From assembly GCA_003170475.1 (NCBI GenBank), contig PMZI01000081.1:56057-120056 (forward strand): 64,000 nt of DNA, written 5' to 3'. Of this stretch, positions 35,645 to 44,291 are shown piece after piece; position 1 is the first letter of the stretch; each line of letters starts with the position of its first letter. Origin of the DNA: Ignavibacteriota bacterium. GTDB taxonomy: Bacteria > Bacteroidota > Ignavibacteria > UBA10030. Position numbers and translations under genes: made by a program. Below the pieces are notes generated by a model. The model saw only the letters and a list, made by a program, of their open reading frames with translations. It was not told where the DNA came from and ran no database searches.

Positions 35645-36101
35645 ATCCCCTCTCCCTTGCACACGAGCAAGCGCCTCAGAGGGGACTATCTCCGCGATGA
35701 ATTAAACGTCCCCTCTCGTGTGTGGGGAAGCGGGCAGAGAGAGGGGAGCAGAGAGGTGTGTCGATTGAGCTGTGCGACAAGGACAAAAGCAACACACCCC
35801 TCCGCCACAAAGACGGCGGACAGGTAAATCCCCTCTCGCTACCACGCAGGCCAACGTTTAAGAGGGGACTGATATTTCGAAGCATAAAACATCCTCTCTC
35901 GTGTGTTAGCTCGTGGGGTGAGAGAGGGGAGCAGTCCCGCCCCCGCCAGACCACGATGATGCAAAAATGGCGGGCAGTCGGGCGGGGGGGTGAGTAATCT
36001 GAGATGAGCGACAAAGAAAAAAAGAAACACACACGCCCGGGGGGTGTGTAGTGAGATGAACTGAGACTATCTTTCAATCCACCTTCAATGGAATTGAAAC
36101 A
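35645..36101. repeat. Right flank of DUF559 gene: repeat cluster
   Basis: No gene. Units of the same family as 34801-35227: about 35640-35760 (AAATCCCCTCTC to GAGAGGGGAGCAG), 35790-35993 (including the ~130-bp copy at 35864-35993) and a short tail with ACACACCC near 36030. Roughly the last 60 bases form the leader of the NarL-type regulator. Confidence 0.85.
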
Positions 36102-36752
36102 ATGATCGAGAATAGCCGCATTCCTGTTTGGATTATCGACGACAACAAGGGATTCTGCTTCATACTCTCGGAAGCGTTGAACCTTAGCGGGACGATCGAA
36201 TGTCAGAGATGCTATCAGTCGTGCAAGTCAGCTCTGCTGGCTCTCACCTCCGAAGAATCTCCGCCGAGCGTCATCCTGCTCGACATCAAGATGCCGAAGA
36301 TGTCCGGGCTAGATGCCATCACCTCCATCAAGACCCTCACTCCGGCCACACAGATCATCATGTTGACGTCGTATGACCTGGACGAGAACATCCGGACAGC
36401 CGTGAGCCGCGGTGCCAGCGGCTATCTCCTCAAATCCTCTACTCCTTCCGATATCATCAACGCCATCGAAAAAGTCCAGAAGGGAGGCTCACCGCTTGAC
36501 CCGATGATCACCAAGAGGATGATGGAAGCCTTCCTCGCGCAACGATCCGTGGAAAATCGCTATGACCTCACAAGCAGAGAGAAAGACATTCTCGAGTGCT
36601 TGGCCAGCGATCTGACCGTGCAGGAGGTGGCCTCCAAGCTGAGCCTGAGCTACTTCACCGTTGATACCCACATCAAGAATATCTACCAGAAGCTCGACGT
36701 CCATAATCGGCATGGATTAGTCACAAAGGCGTCCAAAGAGCGGCTGATCTAG
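36102..36752 (+). CDS. NarL/FixJ-family response regulator
   Basis: A 216-residue protein. Residues 1-125 are a receiver with the acidic pair in WIIDDNKG, phospho-acceptor Asp in VILLDIKMPKMSGL, Thr/Ser in IMLTSYD and Lys in YLLKSST. Residues ~150-215 are a LuxR-type helix-turn-helix (LTSREKDILECLASDLTVQE, VDTHIKNIYQKLDV). It should bind a palindromic site as a dimer. The 34-bp palindrome-bearing element begins 21 bases after its stop codon and another copy lies 4 kb upstream, so these are plausible targets. Probable partner of the neighbouring kinases. Confidence 0.92.
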   Translation: MIENSRIPVWIIDDNKGFCFILSEALNLSGTIECQRCYQSCKSALLALTSEESPPSVILLDIKMPKMSGLDAITSIKTLTPATQIIMLTSYDLDENIRTAVSRGASGYLLKSSTPSDIINAIEKVQKGGSPLDPMITKRMMEAFLAQRSVENRYDLTSREKDILECLASDLTVQEVASKLSLSYFTVDTHIKNIYQKLDVHNRHGLVTKASKERLI

Positions 36753-36772
36753 ACTTTTTCCCATTTTTGCCA

Positions 36773-36806
36773 CTTTCCCCAATATACCGGATTTCCGGTA
36801 TTGCGC
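36773..36806 (+). promoter_or_regulatory. Shared 34-bp element, copy 2, with 18-bp palindrome
   Basis: Same 34 bases as 32018-32051; the palindrome is at 36784-36801. It sits between the NarL-type regulator stop and the hybrid kinase, 62 bases before the earliest kinase start, a position fitting an operator or promoter of the kinase gene. Confidence 0.6.
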
Positions 36807-36867
36807 CTTCCCATGCATCCGAATAGATTGAACCAGAGTTTTGGATGTGTCCTAGTCCTGACTGCTG

Positions 36868-38904
36868 ATGTTCCATCGAGAAACCAACGAAGGCACGTTG
36901 TCCCGGGCAACTCGTTCCGTTGCCGGGAAGAATGTGGCTACAAGCTCAGCGAGATTTATGGCGAATAAAATACTTGTTGCGAATGCATTGACGCAAAGCG
37001 AAACGCTCATGAAGCTTCAGATTGAGCGTATGCCGCTGGCGAATATTGTTTGGGACACAGATTTTCGCGTGCGGTCCTGGAATCCTGCCGCTCAAGGTAT
37101 TTTCGGATTCTCGGAACACGAGGCGATCGGCAAACTCCCGCACGAATTCCTTGTGCCTCCCACAGTACAACCTGAGGTGGAGGAAGTCTGGCAAAGGTTG
37201 CTGACGGGAGATGCATCTGCTCACAGCGTCAACGAGAACCTCACGAAAGACGGCCGCACGATCACCTGCCGGTGGATCAACACGCCACTGAAGACCGAGG
37301 AGGGTGAGATCGCTGGAGTACTGTCGATGGTGGAGGATATCACGGAGCGCAAACTCGTTGAAGAAGAACTTCGGCGCAGCGAGTATCGATACCGCAGCCT
37401 TGTTGAAAGCGCGCGCGATGCCATCGTCACCACAACATCGCAAGGTGTCTTCACCTCGCTGAACCGCGCCTTCGAAATCCTCACGGGCTGGAATCGAGTG
37501 GAATGGATCGGCAAGTCGTTCACTGATCTCTTTCATCCCGATGACCAACCTACAGTTCTTTCGCTGTTTCGTCAAGCTCTGGACGGCATGACGCCGCCGG
37601 TGAATGAATTCCGGTTACGGAAAAAAAACGGGGGCTATCTCCTCGGCGAGATGACGATCGCTCCCCAGAGAGAAAACGAAAAGATTGTTGGCATTCTCGC
37701 GATTGCAAGGGATGTCACCGCGAGGAAGTCTCTCGAAGCTCAGCTGATCTCGGCGCAGAAGATGGAGAGTCTCGGGACGCTCGCGGGCGGTGTCGCTCAC
37801 GACTTCAATAACATCCTCGGCATCATCCTGGGACAAGCGTCGGTTCTCGAGCGATGCGAAGGGGACCATGCGATCACCGCCGAGTCCCTCGACTCTATCA
37901 CGAAGGCAGTGCAGCGAGGGGCGGCGCTTGTCCGTCAGATCCTCACGTTCGCCCGCAAATCGGAAGTTGTGCTCGGGCCGGTCAACGTGAACGCGATGAT
38001 TCGCGAACTCGCTACGATGATTCAACAGACATTTCCGAAAACAGTCGAGCTCAATCTCAAACTGGATGAGACTGTTCCCGTCATCACCATGGATCATGCG
38101 CAGCTTCACCAGGCGCTTCTGAATCTCTGTGTCAACGCACGCGACGCAATCAACGACCTGGCTCCCTTCACCTCATCGCATGGCCTGCTGACCATCCGCA
38201 CGGAAGTCGTTTCCCGCGCGTTGCTGAAGGGACATGCCGATGCGACGGCGTCACGCTATGTCTGCATCACCGTGGCCGATTCCGGCAAAGGCATGGATGA
38301 GTTCACCAAGGAGAAGATCTTCGAGCCTTTCTTCACGACGAAGGAACCGGGGAAAGGGACGGGGTGGGGACTTGCCGTGGTCTACGGTGTCGTCAGGGCG
38401 CATCGGGGTTTCATCGATGTCGAAAGCAGGATCAACGCCGGAACCGCCTTCCGTCTGTACTTGCCCGTGCCCGAGAAGAGTGCCGCAGCAGAAAATGTGG
38501 CGGAGACCGATTCTTCGGACATTCGGAGAGGGACGGAGACCATCCTTCTGGTGGAGGATGAAGATAGCCTGCGCCACCTCATGAAATCGGTGCTCGAAGA
38601 TGGTGGATATCGTGCCCTGACGGCAAAGGACGGCATCGAGGCTATCCGGCTGTTTACACAGCACAAAGATGAGATCGCCCTCGTTTTTACGGATCTGGGG
38701 CTTCCAAGGATGGACGGAGTAACGGCGTTCCTGACGCTGAAAGAGATCAAGCCGAATCTCAAGGGGGTGTTTGCGAGCGGCTATCTCGACCTGGATACAA
38801 GGACGGACCTCTCGGCGGCGGAGGCGAAAGCCTTCATCGAGAAGCCGTACAATCCGACTGAAGTGCTACGAACGATACGGGACGTGCTCGACCGGCCGGT
38901 GTGA
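36868..38904 (+). CDS. PAS hybrid sensor histidine kinase with C-terminal receiver
   Basis: 678 residues if started at ATG 36868; ATG 36958 would remove 30 poorly conserved residues and is equally possible. No membrane helix. Two PAS domains (~50-165 and ~175-295), HisKA with [14 protein letters not shown]-box [10 protein letters not shown]1 DSGKGMD and G2 [13 protein letters not shown] (Trp where Leu is usual), then a receiver (~555-675) with acidic pair LLVEDEDS, phospho-acceptor Asp in [13 protein letters not shown] and Lys in FIEKPYN. It is cytosolic and probably feeds a phosphorelay with the adjacent regulator. The palindromic element precedes it. Confidence 0.92.
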   Translation: MFHRETNEGTLSRATRSVAGKNVATSSARFMANKILVANALTQSETLMKLQIERMPLANIVWDTDFRVRSWNPAAQGIFGFSEHEAIGKLPHEFLVPPTVQPEVEEVWQRLLTGDASAHSVNENLTKDGRTITCRWINTPLKTEEGEIAGVLSMVEDITERKLVEEELRRSEYRYRSLVESARDAIVTTTSQGVFTSLNRAFEILTGWNRVEWIGKSFTDLFHPDDQPTVLSLFRQALDGMTPPVNEFRLRKKNGGYLLGEMTIAPQRENEKIVGILAIARDVTARKSLEAQLISAQKMESLGTLAGGVAHDFNNILGIILGQASVLERCEGDHAITAESLDSITKAVQRGAALVRQILTFARKSEVVLGPVNVNAMIRELATMIQQTFPKTVELNLKLDETVPVITMDHAQLHQALLNLCVNARDAINDLAPFTSSHGLLTIRTEVVSRALLKGHADATASRYVCITVADSGKGMDEFTKEKIFEPFFTTKEPGKGTGWGLAVVYGVVRAHRGFIDVESRINAGTAFRLYLPVPEKSAAAENVAETDSSDIRRGTETILLVEDEDSLRHLMKSVLEDGGYRALTAKDGIEAIRLFTQHKDEIALVFTDLGLPRMDGVTAFLTLKEIKPNLKGVFASGYLDLDTRTDLSAAEAKAFIEKPYNPTEVLRTIRDVLDRPV

Positions 38905-38967
38905 CAAGCCGGAGGCTCCCCACCTGAAGTATCTGCAGCACCGTGATGCACCGCGAAAAACTCACCA

Positions 38968-39240
38968 ATGAAGATTGAGGGATTTGAAAACGCCGTCGGC
39001 ATATTCTTTCGCCGGCCGGGCCTCGACTATGTACGTCAAGTGCGGAGAGCTCTCGACAGCGATCCGGAGTTTCTGAAGTCTCATCGGGATGATGTCACGT
39101 ATGGTGTGAAGAGGGTGCTGCGTGCCGGCGGCATCTCCTGGGACGAGGACGTGCTGACAGAAAGCGCCATCAAGCTTGTCTGGGAGGCGGTTGTCAGGCT
39201 GAGGTGTGTTGAGAATGGGGGGAGAGAGAGGGGTGTATGA
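38968..39240 (+). CDS. Small protein of unknown function
   Basis: A 90-residue protein beginning MKIEGFENAVGIFFRRPGLDY, charged and probably helical, with no signal peptide and no family I recognise. It starts 63 bases after the hybrid kinase in the same direction and may be co-transcribed. The last residues (ENGGRERGV) run into G-rich repeat-like sequence. Coding status is likely but not certain. Confidence 0.45.
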   Translation: MKIEGFENAVGIFFRRPGLDYVRQVRRALDSDPEFLKSHRDDVTYGVKRVLRAGGISWDEDVLTESAIKLVWEAVVRLRCVENGGRERGV

Positions 39241-40287
39241 GGTGAGGGAATTGGTCAGCTGGTTCTTCATGAACTCTCCTCATGCGCGCTCCCCCCTTTT
39301 GTATTGCGCCGGCTCACTGTAGGACGGGTTGTCAACCCGTCCCACGTGAACGGCGTCGATCATGGGCTGGCTTAGTGCACCCTTCGATTCGTCCCGAAAA
39401 AAGGTACTCGCTCAGGGTGACTATGTTTCTTTTTCTTTGTGCACTCAAAAACAATCTCCGTCATCCTGAGCGACCGAGCTGTGCGCTCAGTTAGAGCCGC
39501 GGGGGAGTCGAAGGATGCTCCAAGCGGGATTCAGAAGGCGGAACTTCGTCGTCCCGCTCAGAAGCCAACGGGACTCCTCGCAGTGACTTCAGGCTTTGTC
39601 ATCCCCTCACGTTCTTAGAGGGGATCCAGAAAGTGAACTGCATCGGCCAGGAGCAAATGTGAAGCTCAGTTCTGGATTCCCGATAGGAGCATTCGGGAAT
39701 GACAGGGATTTGGTATAGATTGTCCCTCCTCTCAGGATTCCGCTCACAAGCGGGATTCAGAGAGCGGAAAATTCGGGAATGACACGATTTTGTGATTGGT
39801 TTCTTTGTTCTGTTATCCCCCGAGACCGTCGAAATCGATGGCGGTGTGTGTTGGACGGCTCTCTGTGTGAAAGAACGGGACTTTCTGAGGTTGCTCTTAA
39901 GCCGATGGCTGTCATTTCGAGGATCCCGACTTGTCGGGAGACGAGAAATCTTGAAGAGCCGGCATAAGATTTCTCTCCCGATTGGAATGCATCGGGATCG
40001 AAATGACAATGCTCCCGTTTGTCATTCCGAACGCAGTGAGCCTGCCTGCGTGCCGAAGGCACTTCGGCAGGCAGGGAATCTTAATCCGGGCCAAGATTTC
40101 TCCCCCTGAGACCCGGGGTCGAAATGACAGTGCGAAGCAGCGGGATCGTCACGAAGTGATCCTCCGAAGGAGTCCTTCGGACCCTTGGGAAAATGACAAA
40201 GACAATTTCAAGAAAGCGTCAAAGAGCAGCCTGTCTCTCTCTCCTTTTTGATCGACGAAGAGTATTTTTTGCGCTCCGGCGCCTGGA
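39241..40287. repeat. Long intergenic region with several repeat families
   Basis: No credible gene in about 1 kb. It contains a perfect 10-bp inverted repeat (GGACGGGTTG/CAACCCGTCC, 39322-39342); a 39423-39466 block shared with 50329-50371; a ~105-bp repeat at 39598-39705 with copies at 50060-50171 and 54572-54648 (TCTGGATTCCCGA...TTCGGGAATGACA); hairpins such as CATTCC...GGAATC around 40022-40080; and a TCCTCCGAAGGAGTCCTTCG segment at 40160-40179 related to the 44201 and 47951 repeats. Confidence 0.75.
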
Positions 40288-40728
40288 ATGAAGATGTCTC
40301 CACATTCACCTAAATCCGACTCCACCCATCCCGAGCTTCCCAGGAAGATCCTGATCGTTGACGACGATGTCCTCAGCATCGCCACTCTGACGCAGATACT
40401 TTTGCAGAATGGCTATGAGGTACTCCACGCGGAGGACGGTGACCACGCAGTAACAATCGCGCAGAAGTCCCGGCCGGACATGATCATCTGCAATGCCGAA
40501 AGCAAAACGGTGGATGTGATCGAATTCCTGAAGTCTGTGCATGAGGCGCCGCAAACTCGCGGGGCGGCGATTCTCATTCTCACCGACAACCGCTATATGC
40601 TTGCAGGGCAGCCCGTCCTGCTCGGACCAAAGCGGTATCTGATGAAACCATACACGCGCGAGCAGCTTGCAATCGCGGTGCAGGAAAATCTCAAGCAGAG
40701 TGGGAACAAGAAGCTCGAGAGAAGCTGA
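40288..40728 (+). CDS. Single-domain receiver-like protein lacking the phospho-acceptor aspartate
   Basis: A 146-residue receiver domain. The acidic cluster (ILIVDDDVLS) and the conserved Lys (YLMKPYT) are present, but the strand-3 end reads PDMIICNAESKTVD, with Asn where the phosphorylated Asp should be. It therefore resembles pseudo-receivers regulated by binding rather than by phosphorylation, unless a nearby residue substitutes. It has no output domain. Position near two kinases and a regulator suggests a modulating role; that is inference. Confidence 0.85.
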   Translation: MKMSPHSPKSDSTHPELPRKILIVDDDVLSIATLTQILLQNGYEVLHAEDGDHAVTIAQKSRPDMIICNAESKTVDVIEFLKSVHEAPQTRGAAILILTDNRYMLAGQPVLLGPKRYLMKPYTREQLAIAVQENLKQSGNKKLERS

Positions 40729-40740
40729 TTGAAGGTGGCA

Positions 40741-41140
40741 CGTCACCCCGAGATGCTCCTGAGCGAAGCGGGAGTTTTTCAGCCCGCTGAGTCGAAGGAT
40801 GGTCGGGATCTGAAAACAAGGTCCCGAACAGGAACACTTCGGGACGACATGAGGAGCGGCACGTCATCCCGACATGTCTCTGGTCGGGATCTGAAAACGA
40901 GGTCCCGAACAGGAACACTTCGGGACGACATGGTAAGGGAACACGTCCCCCCGAGATGCTCCTGAGCGAAGCGGGAGTTTTTCAGCCCGCTGAGTCGAAG
41001 GATGCTCGGGGTCTCAAAACGGGGTCCCGAACAAGGACGTTTCGGGACGACATGATAAGGGAACACGTCACCCCGACAATCTTTTGGTCGGGGTCTCAAA
41101 ACAAGAATCGCGAATCGCAGCATTGTTCGGACAACATGAC
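40741..41140 (+). repeat. Hairpin repeat array, units 1-4, upstream of GIY-YIG gene 2
   Basis: Four units (about 40741-40851, 40861-40932, 40942-41054, 41063-41140). Each has a CCCCGA...TCGGGG arm pair, a GTCTCAAAACGAG-type linker, and a GTCCCGAA...TTCGGGAC arm pair followed by GACATG. Units 1 and 3 carry an insert with CGAAGCGGGAG and CCCGCTGAGTCG. Unit 4, next to the nuclease gene, is degraded. Confidence 0.9.
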
Positions 41141-41152
41141 GTTTGAAGGAAC

Positions 41153-41440
41153 ATGAAAATCGGCTACGTTTACATTATGAGCAACAAGAAGAGAACGACG
41201 TTCTATATCGGTGTCACTTCGAACCTTTGGCAGAGAGTCGGGGAACACAAGGGAGGTACAGGTGGTGTGTTCACAAGCAAATATCGTTGCTTCGATCTTG
41301 TCTTTTTCGAAGAGCATCAATCGATGTACCGCGCCATCGTGCGAGAAAAGCAACTGAAAGCCTGGCATCGCCCGTGGAAGATCCGGTTGATCAAGTCTCT
41401 CAATCCGGAAATGAATGATTTGAGTGGTGATTTGATCTAA
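41153..41440 (+). CDS. Stand-alone GIY-YIG nuclease-domain protein, copy 2
   Basis: A 95-residue protein made of one GIY-YIG domain: KIGYVYIMSNKKRTTFYIGV with the VYI and YIG motifs, LWQRVGEHK with the Arg, VREKQLKAWHRPWKIRLIK helix and SLNPEMNDLS end. It aligns along its entire length with the nuclease at 7989. The gene begins 12 bases after the last upstream repeat unit (GAAGGAAC before the ATG is a close ribosome site), and the downstream array restarts about 25 bases after its stop. It is thus an integral part of the repeat cluster. Confidence 0.9.
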   Translation: MKIGYVYIMSNKKRTTFYIGVTSNLWQRVGEHKGGTGGVFTSKYRCFDLVFFEEHQSMYRAIVREKQLKAWHRPWKIRLIKSLNPEMNDLSGDLI

Positions 41441-41465
41441 GCCCATGGCGTGAATTCACATAAGC

Positions 41466-42133
41466 CACACCGATAAGAGTTTGGACGGGGTCTCAAAACG
41501 AGGTCCCGAGCAAGAACGCTTCGGGACGACATGAAGGTTGGCATGCCTCCGGTCGGGGTCCGAAAACGAGGCCCCGAACAAGAACGTTTCAGGACGATAT
41601 TGTAGGCGATATGTCACCCCGACACTCTTTTGGTCGGGGTCTCAAAACGAGGTCCCGAACAAGAGCGCTTCGGGACGACATTGCAAGTCAATCATGTCAC
41701 CCCGAGATGCCTTTGCTCGGGGTCTGAAAACGAGGTCCCGAACAGGAACACTTCGGGACGACATGAAGGTAGACATGCCTCTGGTCGAGGTCTCAAAACA
41801 GGGTCCCGAACAAGAACGTTTCGGGATGACATTGTAAGCCAATCATGTCACCCCGAGATGCCTTTGCTCGGGGTCTCAAATCGAGGTCGCGAACAGGAGC
41901 GTTTCGGGACGACATTGTAGGCGGTATGTCACCCCGACACCCTTTTGGTCGGGGTCTCAAAGCGAGGTCCCGAACAGGAACGCTTCGGGACGACATGAAG
42001 GTTGACATGCCTTCGGTCGGGGTCTGAAAACGAGGTCCCGAACAAGAGCGCTTCGGGACGACATGAAGGTTGGCATGCCCTTTGGTCGGGGTCTGAAAAC
42101 AAGGTCCCGAACAGGAACACTTCGGGACGACAT
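41466..42133 (+). repeat. Hairpin repeat array, units 5-13, downstream of GIY-YIG gene 2
   Basis: Nine contiguous units of about 67-83 bp, each ending in TTCGGGACGACAT(G/T) or a close variant. Two lengths occur: long (about 81-83 bp, full CCCCGA...TCGGGG arms, for example 41601-41681, 41682-41764, 41833-41915, 41916-41996) and short (about 68 bp, left arm lost, for example 41765-41832, 41997-42064, 42065-42133). The long-long-short order recurs. Loop variants alternate between AACAAGAGCGC and AACAGGAACAC types. Confidence 0.9.
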
Positions 42134-42141
42134 GTCGCTTT

Positions 42142-42214
42142 CTTGCGTTTCTGTCGGGGTTGAGGTAGCTTTGTATGACAGTTCTTCTCTCCATCACCGT
42201 GGAGCGGCTCGCCG
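42142..42214 (+). repeat. ~70-bp repeat, copy 1
   Basis: Resembles 51037-51112: both start TTGCGTTT and share TTCTCTCCATCACCGTG(G/A)AGCGGCTC. Outside the shared part both continue into unique sequence. Nature unknown. Confidence 0.55.
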
Positions 42215-42347
42215 CCATCGAGAACAGCAAAAACCAAGTGCGGTGTTGCGCGAGTTAGGCGTCAGCACAGTTTATTTGAAATGGGTTTTGCGGTACGCTA
42301 GGTTCCGAATCTTGATTGGCTCCTGCAGTACTAAGTAGGAGGAAGAT

Positions 42348-44045
42348 ATGCGAGACACACTCCGAAGTTACCTGCTCCATGAATTCGCATGGCTGTTGGT
42401 CTGTGCCACAACGGTGTTCTCCCAAGCTGTGCCTATGGCAACGCTAGAGGGCACCGTGCTGGATGACTCAACGTCAATGGTGCTGGAAAATGCCGACGTG
42501 TTTCTTAGCCAAACGACTCTCGGTTCTGCCACAGACAAGCATGGCGGATTCGAGATTAGAAATGTTCCGCTGGGATCATATGAGCTCATTGCTTCCAGGC
42601 TCGGATATCAGATGAGTTCAATCCGCATTGTGATTAGTCAATCAAGTCCGGAGCCCCTGAAGGTTGCCCTTCGGCCAAAGTCAATTGTGATGAGCGAAGT
42701 GGCAGTCACGGCGGCCGAACCCGGGGAGTGGAAGGCTCAACTGGAGAAATTCAAGAAGTTGTTATTCGGGCAGTCTGAAATTGCGAATGAGGCGAAGTTG
42801 CTTAATCCGGAGGTCCTGGATTTCACCGGGAATGCGAGCCCCGAATTCGAGGCGACGGCTCGCATGCCCCTCGAAATCGACAATCTCGCGTTAGGCTATC
42901 ATCTGCAATTCATGTTGACCCGTTTTGTCGTCACGAAGACGAGCCCGGGTTCGGGCGCTCTCCTTAATAGTCAGCAGTACCTGAACTGTGTCGGTAAGGA
43001 GAGATTCATAGAGCTCACACCGGCATCAGTCGAAGAGGGTGTGCGCTGGAACGCGAACAGAATGCAAGCGTATAAAGGTTCATTCCGCCACTTTCTCGTG
43101 TCGCTCTTCAGGAACGAATTGGCAAGAGAGGGTTTCATAATCTGGCTTCTGCCTGAGCAAACGGGCCGCTCGTGGAATACCGGATTTGTTGAGTCGATGA
43201 GCGAACATGACATTCTCTCCGAAGGCATGCTCCCCTACGAGAAGATCCTGCATTTTACGGGAACTCTGCTGGTGAAGTACGTCGGGAAACCCGTCAATCC
43301 GAAAAGACAGTTGCTCGATTCAGCCATTCCATCCGTCGATGTTTCGAGGGTGCGCCTGAACTATGAATCGGTCAGGATCACTTCGCAAGGTATCATTGAA
43401 GATTGGGCTCCGACCCGGCTGTACGGTTATTGGGCTGCGAGCAGGATCGCTGACGCTTTGCCTCTTGATTACAAACCCGATGAGCTCGCATCATCCAACA
43501 AAGATACCAATCCGGCCACTTCTGCGGCGACCTCGACCTACATCATTCCTCTAGCCGTTGGCAATCAATGGACAATGCGCATAACGGAATGGGGTACAAA
43601 CGGCGATGCCACCACTGTCAAGAATGAAATCGTCGAAATCCTTCGTGACAGCACCGTAGCGGGCGAACGCTGGTTCGTCATGAGGTCCTTCCGCGGTAGG
43701 TTAGTCCTCTGCATGAACAAACCTGACGGTTACTACGTACTCGAATCAGGAAAGAGTACACTTCGGCTACTGTACCCCGCCAACGTCGGAGACAGCTACC
43801 AAAGCGCTGACGCGAACACCAATACGAGGATCGTCTCAGTGAACTTGAACGTCTCTGTTCCCAAAGGCGCTTTTGTGTGCTACCAGTATGAAAGTTCATT
43901 TAGGCCGCTAGGAGGATTCAGAACGAACCACTACTATTCGCCAGGAGTTGGACTTGTTGCGAGCGAACTCGCAATGGGGAACAGAAACAGTACGGGTGCT
44001 AGCATTACTGGCAAAGTCGAGCTAGTTGAGTACATTCTTCATTGA
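42348..44045 (+). CDS. Secreted protein with carboxypeptidase-regulatory-like domain
   Basis: A 565-residue protein with strong AGGAGGAAGAT site and signal peptide (WLLVCATTVFSQA). Residues ~30-110 are a CarboxypepD_reg-like sandwich (LEGTVLDDSTSMVLENADVFL, GGFEIRNVPLGSYELIASRLGY). The middle (~120-365) resembles DUF5686-like partner regions seen in Bacteroidota outer-membrane proteins, but no barrel follows. From ~390 a separate beta-domain (IPLAVGNQWTMRITEWG) resembles uncharacterised surface domains. Function unknown; probably periplasmic or outer-membrane associated. Confidence 0.75.
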   Translation: MRDTLRSYLLHEFAWLLVCATTVFSQAVPMATLEGTVLDDSTSMVLENADVFLSQTTLGSATDKHGGFEIRNVPLGSYELIASRLGYQMSSIRIVISQSSPEPLKVALRPKSIVMSEVAVTAAEPGEWKAQLEKFKKLLFGQSEIANEAKLLNPEVLDFTGNASPEFEATARMPLEIDNLALGYHLQFMLTRFVVTKTSPGSGALLNSQQYLNCVGKERFIELTPASVEEGVRWNANRMQAYKGSFRHFLVSLFRNELAREGFIIWLLPEQTGRSWNTGFVESMSEHDILSEGMLPYEKILHFTGTLLVKYVGKPVNPKRQLLDSAIPSVDVSRVRLNYESVRITSQGIIEDWAPTRLYGYWAASRIADALPLDYKPDELASSNKDTNPATSAATSTYIIPLAVGNQWTMRITEWGTNGDATTVKNEIVEILRDSTVAGERWFVMRSFRGRLVLCMNKPDGYYVLESGKSTLRLLYPANVGDSYQSADANTNTRIVSVNLNVSVPKGAFVCYQYESSFRPLGGFRTNHYYSPGVGLVASELAMGNRNSTGASITGKVELVEYILH

Positions 44046-44200
44046 GATGTTGAAGGTATTCACTGGCTGATCGATTGGAAGCGGGTTGCTGGCGCGTTGC
44101 CATCCGACTTCGATCCGATGCGGAGAATCGGCTGGAGTTCTCTGCATGGTTGTGCCGCAAAACCCTTGCAGGTAAAGACTGTGCCGAACGCCTAACAAAC

Positions 44201-44258
44201 GGCAAATCCCGAAGGGATCCTCCCAAGGAGTCCTTCGGACCTTTGGGACCGCCCCCGA
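44201..44258 (+). repeat. 58-bp repeat, copy 1
   Basis: Begins GGCAAATCCCGAAGGGATCC and ends GGGACCGCCCCCGA; identical over all 58 bases to 47951-48008. It contains short inverted arms (TCCCAAGG...CCTTTGGGA). Shortened relatives are at 48924-48961 and around 19739 and 40160. Confidence 0.85.
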
Positions 44259-44291
44259 TGATGTGAAACTCAAGGAGAAAAATAAGCCAAC

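Noticed and set aside
40741..42133. CRISPR array
   Set aside because: Units adjoin each other without unique spacers of constant length, the repeats vary in length and have paired hairpins, and there are no cas genes.
41630..42237. Several plus- and minus-strand open frames with repeated peptides
   Set aside because: They are translations of the hairpin repeat units in chance-open frames, with no ribosome sites.
42142..42347. Riboswitch upstream of the gene at 42348
   Set aside because: No known aptamer motif was recognised; the repeated part is short and recurs upstream of an unrelated gene.
42254..44196. Integron attC sites (GTTAGGC at 42254-42260, GCCTAAC at 44190-44196) and a cassette array at 42-54 kb
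   Set aside because: The two core-like heptamers are isolated, are not the ends of one imperfect palindrome, do not recur after each gene, and no integrase gene is present.
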